Origin: Pelotomaculum sp. UBA4789
GTDB taxonomy: Bacteria; Bacillota; Desulfotomaculia; Desulfotomaculales; Pelotomaculaceae
Length of the DNA stretch: 8,645 nt
Direction of reading: 5' to 3'
Assembly: GCA_002402945.1 (NCBI GenBank)
Contig: DHGV01000016.1
Coordinates: 1,198 to 9,842 of the forward strand
Shown: positions 6,623 through 8,645 of the stretch, piece after piece
Layout of the letters: each line of letters starts with the position of its first letter
Position numbering within the stretch: the first letter of the stretch is position 1
Translations under genes and position numbers: made by a program
Notes under the pieces: generated by a model
Told to the model about the DNA's origin: nothing
Seen by the model: only the letters and a program-made list of their open reading frames with translations
The model's database searches: none

Positions 6623-6669
6623 GACCAGAATTGCATGGTCTTCTCACAGGGCACACGAGGTGAAAAGAC

Positions 6670-7533
6670 TTGACTGTAACACTGAAATCTGCACTCAGGA
6701 CAGCAAGGGAAAAATTTAAAGCTTGCGGTATAGTCTCAGCAGCCCTGGACGCCGAGGCGCTCCTTTCTCATGTTACCGGCCTGGATAGAGCTGCGCTTTA
6801 CAGTGAGTTAAACCGGCCGCTGGGAAATGACGAAACCGCTCAATTTAATAATCTGGCATCCAGGAGGCTCTCCGGTGAGCCGGTGGCATACATCACCGGG
6901 CACAAGGAATTTATGGGCCTTGATTTTTTTGTCAGCCGCGCGGTCTTGATCCCCCGTCCGGAAACCGAGCAGCTGGCGGAAACAGCGCTCAAAATATTGC
7001 CTTCATCTCCGGTTGTGATAGATGTTGGCGCCGGCAGCGGGGCTATTGCTGTCAGCCTGGCTTTTTACAACCGGGAGGCTTTGGTTTATGCGACCGATCG
7101 CTCCGGCGAAGCGCTGGAGGTAGCCAGGCGCAATGCGGTCAGACATGATGTCAGCGACAGGATACTCCTTTATCAGGGAGACCTCCTGCAGCCGCTTAAA
7201 GTCTGCCTGGATGCCGGCCGGACCGACCTTGTCGCTGCTAACCTGCCTTATATTGCGGAAAGAGATATCCCGAATCTGCCCGGGGAGGTCAGAATGTTTG
7301 AGCCGCAGCTTGCCCTTAACGGTGGAGCAGACGGCCTGGAACATTACCGGCGGCTTATCCCGGAGGCGGAGTCCTTTTTGAAAAGGGACGGCTTCCTTTT
7401 GCTGGAAATTGGCTGGGATCAGGGGCGGGGCGCGGCAGCGCTTTTTGATGCACAGGTGTGGGAAGCGAAAGTATTACAAGACTTGGCCGGACATGACAGG
7501 CTTGTTGTGGCCAGATTAAGATGTGAGAAATGA
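6670..7533 (+). CDS. prmC: Release factor glutamine methyltransferase PrmC
   Basis: PrmC is a SAM-dependent N5-methyltransferase that modifies the GGQ glutamine of release factors. The product has 287 residues. An N-terminal helical domain (about 1-75) ends in PVAYITGHKEFMGLDFFV, then LIPRPETE (93-100). SAM-binding motif I is VIDVGAGSGAIAVSLA (116-131), with a second acidic position near ATDRS (141-145). EPQLALNGGADGLEHYRRLI (211-230) is typical of the family. The active-site motif, normally NPPY, reads NLPY (191-194) here. Fold and context are unambiguous, but this is a departure at a key loop. TTG 6670 is chosen because CGAGGTG (6656-6662) is well placed. The last residues (RCEK) and the stop are encoded by a 12-base repeat unit that continues into the gap, so the C-terminus may have been altered by repeat insertion. 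Confidence 0.94.
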   Translation: MTVTLKSALRTAREKFKACGIVSAALDAEALLSHVTGLDRAALYSELNRPLGNDETAQFNNLASRRLSGEPVAYITGHKEFMGLDFFVSRAVLIPRPETEQLAETALKILPSSPVVIDVGAGSGAIAVSLAFYNREALVYATDRSGEALEVARRNAVRHDVSDRILLYQGDLLQPLKVCLDAGRTDLVAANLPYIAERDIPNLPGEVRMFEPQLALNGGADGLEHYRRLIPEAESFLKRDGFLLLEIGWDQGRGAAALFDAQVWEAKVLQDLAGHDRLVVARLRCEK

Positions 7534-7544
7534 GATGTGAGAAA
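7519..7544. repeat. Short tandem repeat spanning the prmC stop
   Basis: AGATGTGAGAAA occurs at 7519-7530 and again at 7533-7544, a 14-bp period. The first unit supplies the last codons of prmC and the TGA stop follows at 7531-7533. Confidence 0.7.
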
Positions 7545-7555
7545 GACCTAAAATT

Positions 7556-7607
7556 GTAGGTGCGACTTTAGTCGCACAAAGGCTTGGCGGGCTAAAGCCC
7601 GCCCTAC
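7556..7607. repeat. BIME-like pair of inverted REP hairpins (GTAG class)
   Basis: GTAG (7556-7559) directly abuts a perfect 7-bp hairpin GTGCGAC-TTTA-GTCGCAC (7560-7577). After an 8-base spacer comes a perfect 7-bp hairpin GGCGGGC-TAAA-GCCCGCC (7586-7603), directly followed by CTAC (7604-7607). The unit is therefore mirror-symmetric: two REP-type elements head to head, each with the GTAG tetranucleotide at its outer side. This matches the known layout of RAYT-mobilised REP pairs. No transposase gene is in the window. Confidence 0.75.
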
Positions 7608-7629
7608 AGGCGAACGGCAGTGCAGTGAA

Positions 7630-7693
7630 GACTGACAACGGGGACGGTCCTGACTGCTCCTGACTGACAACGGGGACGGTCCTGACTGCTCCT
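7630..7693. repeat. Exact 32-bp tandem duplication with a GGGGAC core
   Basis: Bases 7630-7661 and 7662-7693 are identical and directly adjacent. Each unit begins GACTGACAACGGGGACGGTC and contains GGAC-G-GTCC. With only two copies and no spacers, it is not a CRISPR array. The GGGGAC core recalls the GGGGACA hairpins at 2676-2710 and 7777-7811. Confidence 0.8.
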
Positions 7694-7776
7694 AACTTTA
7701 AGTGATACTCGGACAACTCTTTCTAAGTGAAAGATTATGCTTCTGTTAATATCGTTGCATGATAAAAGACAGAGGA

Positions 7777-7811
7777 ACGGGGACACATCCGAAACCAGGA
7801 TATGTCCCCGA
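7777..7811. repeat. GGGGACA hairpin (REP-like), copy 2, inverted
   Basis: CGGGGACACATCC (7778-7790) faces GGATATGTCCCCG (7798-7810) around a 7-base loop. The whole 35 bases are the exact reverse complement of 2676-2710. Read on this strand the stem has a C/A mismatch; on the other strand it is a G-T wobble, as in copy 1. The orientation that folds best is therefore opposite to gene direction here. Confidence 0.75.
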
Positions 7812-7817
7812 ATATAA

Positions 7818-7835
7818 GGTCGGCTAAAGCCGACC
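7818..7835. repeat. TAAA-loop hairpin, diverged REP-like element
   Basis: GGTCGGC-TAAA-GCCGACC is a perfect 7-bp stem with the same loop as the hairpin at 7586-7603 but a different stem sequence. The flanking tetranucleotide is ATTA instead of CTAC. It starts 6 bases after copy 2 of the GGGGACA hairpin. Confidence 0.6.
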
Positions 7836-7920
7836 ATTAAACATTCCAGGCCTTGAGGAAGATTCCAGATTTAAAGGGTTGAGGATTATACATAATGGAT
7901 GGCTCAACTAGATGATAGGG

Positions 7921-7949
7921 TTGAAAACAGGGATAGGACACATTATAAT
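7921..7949 (+). promoter_or_regulatory. Near-consensus promoter of the tsaC gene
   Basis: TTGAAA (7921-7926, five of six consensus bases) is separated by exactly 17 bp from a perfect TATAAT (7944-7949). Transcription would start near 7956, leaving a leader of about 40 nt. The gene therefore has its own promoter after the repeat-filled gap and is not dependent on the prmC transcript. This also argues against any translation start upstream of about 7960. Confidence 0.78.
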
Positions 7950-7995
7950 TGAAAAATGTCAGGGTGCTCAAAATTCAGATATGAGGTCGCATGCT

Positions 7996-8645
7996 TTGTC
8001 TGGAAACCAAATAAACACACGATACATAAAAGTTGATCCGGTCCACCCGGATGAAAGCGCCATAAACGAGGCCGGGCTGATCCTGCGCAGCGGAGGGCTG
8101 GTGGCATTTCCCACCGAAACAGTATACGGGCTTGGGGCTGACGCAACAAATGGCAGGGCAGTCGCCAGGATATTTCAGGCGAAGGGGCGCCCGCCGGACA
8201 ACCCGATTATTGTACATGTCGCTTCCCGCAGCCAGCTGCGCTCCCTGGCGGCAGATATTCCCGGCAAGGCGGTATTGCTGATGGACGCTTTTTGGCCCGG
8301 CCCGCTTACCCTGATCCTGCCGGCGGCGAGGGAGGTGCCTGGTGAAGTTACCGCCGGGCTGCCGACCGTAGCGGTCCGCATGCCCGACCACCCGGTAGCC
8401 CTGGCTTTCATTAAGGCAGCCGGCGTACCGGTGGCGGCGCCCAGCGCCAACCTGTCGGGCAGGCCGAGCCCAACTCGGGCGGAGCACGTGATGCAGGATC
8501 TTGACGGCCGGATCGAAGCTGTTCTGGACGGAGGGCCGGCCGGGATCGGGGTTGAATCAACAGTTCTTGACCTGACTTCCCGTATTCCGGTAATTTTAAG
8601 GCCGGGGGGCATCACCCTGGAGGAACTGGAAGCCTGCCTGGGAGA
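7996..8645 (+). CDS. tsaC: Threonylcarbamoyl-AMP synthase (Sua5/YrdC family), 3' end outside the window
   Basis: The enzyme makes threonylcarbamoyl-AMP from threonine, bicarbonate and ATP, the first step of t6A formation at position 37 of ANN-decoding tRNAs. The visible 216 residues cover the YrdC domain: GGLVAFPTETVYGLGA (33-48), KGRPPDNPIIVHV (63-75), FWPGPLTLIL (99-108), VAVRMPDHP (125-133), APSANLSG (148-155) and GIGVESTVLDL (183-193). The frame is open to the window edge. It could be a short TsaC-like protein or a longer Sua5/YwlC type (about 340 residues, usual in Firmicutes). TTG 7996 is preferred because GAGGT (7983-7987) is ideally spaced. ATG 7981 is in frame but its nearest candidate, AGGGTG (7961-7966), is 14 nt away. 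The order prfA-prmC-tsaC is a common bacterial grouping. Confidence 0.92.
   Translation, partial: MSGNQINTRYIKVDPVHPDESAINEAGLILRSGGLVAFPTETVYGLGADATNGRAVARIFQAKGRPPDNPIIVHVASRSQLRSLAADIPGKAVLLMDAFWPGPLTLILPAAREVPGEVTAGLPTVAVRMPDHPVALAFIKAAGVPVAAPSANLSGRPSPTRAEHVMQDLDGRIEAVLDGGPAGIGVESTVLDLTSRIPVILRPGGITLEELEACLG

Larger units (their letters stand above)
7534..7995. other. Repeat-rich gap without a gene
   Basis: No open frame here has family-like content, and the short antisense frames coincide with repeats. From left to right the gap holds the second 12-base unit after prmC, a GTAG-class double hairpin (7556-7607), an exact 32-bp tandem duplication (7630-7693), a short CTTTC/GAAAG hairpin (7719-7733), the second GGGGACA hairpin (7777-7811), a TAAA-loop hairpin (7818-7835), about 80 bases with nothing recognisable, and the tsaC promoter. 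Confidence 0.75.

Noticed and set aside
6621..6642. Terminator after prfA (AAGACCA/TGGTCTT hairpin)
   Set aside because: Seven-bp stem with an 8-base loop and no T-run, overlapping the prfA stop; possible RNA structure but no support as a terminator.
7630..7693. CRISPR-like repeats
   Set aside because: Two copies joined directly with no spacers, and no cas genes; it is a plain tandem duplication.
7516..7837. Antisense open frames of 66-77 codons in the prmC-tsaC gap
   Set aside because: They are built from the repeats themselves (the tandem duplication and hairpins) and have no plausible start sites or conserved content.
7912..7980. Longer tsaC N-terminus from ATG 7912 or TTG 7921
   Set aside because: These codons overlap the predicted promoter elements at 7921-7949 and would precede the transcription start; the added residues are not typical of the family.

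Overview
The window is a chromosomal stretch of moderate GC content. It most resembles a Gram-positive, Clostridia-type anaerobe, possibly of the Peptococcaceae (Pelotomaculum/Desulfotomaculum-like). This placement is inferred from gene order and protein style, not from a search. The order transaldolase - rho - rpmE - yqhQ (DUF1385) - prfA - prmC - ywlC/tsaC is the familiar Firmicutes neighbourhood (compare B. subtilis ywjH-rho-rpmE and prfA-prmC-ywlC). TTG and GTG starts are common: fsa, rho, prmC and probably tsaC use TTG, while the DUF2062 gene and rpmE use GTG. All genes lie on the + strand.

Layout. Positions 1-138 hold a duplicated block of heptamer-rich repeats upstream of fsa. Positions 139-786 encode an FSA/TalC-type enzyme with the active-site Phe typical of transaldolases. 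Positions 798-1285 encode a small DUF2062 membrane protein whose two halves lie in different frames; they are joined by a -1 shift at an A AAA AAA TAG sequence. Positions 1345-2634 encode transcription terminator Rho. A short intergenic gap with a GGGGACA hairpin follows, then an uncharacterised radical SAM protein (2803-4059). Positions 4060-4428 are an AT-rich gap with imperfect terminal inverted repeats and the rpmE promoter. Next come rpmE (4429-4632), a terminator-like hairpin, and the yqhQ-prfA-prmC cluster (4683-7533). Positions 7534-7995 are non-coding and crowded with repeats. They contain a GTAG-class double hairpin, an exact 32-bp tandem duplication, a second GGGGACA hairpin and a third TAAA-loop hairpin, followed by a near-consensus promoter. 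The window ends inside a threonylcarbamoyl-AMP synthase gene (7996 onward).

How the genes fit together. Most are translation or RNA housekeeping: ribosomal protein L31, release factor RF1, the methyltransferase that modifies the RF1 GGQ glutamine, the enzyme for the first step of tRNA t6A37 formation, and Rho. The transaldolase belongs to the pentose phosphate pathway. The radical SAM and DUF2062 proteins have no assigned role.

I found no clear new multi-gene system. The observations most worth following are the in-frame slippery site that splits the DUF2062 gene, the 35-bp identical inverted hairpin copies that bracket the radical SAM-to-prmC block, and the hairpin family with changing stems but a constant TAAA loop. 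The last two look like REP elements mobilised by a RAYT-type transposase encoded elsewhere.
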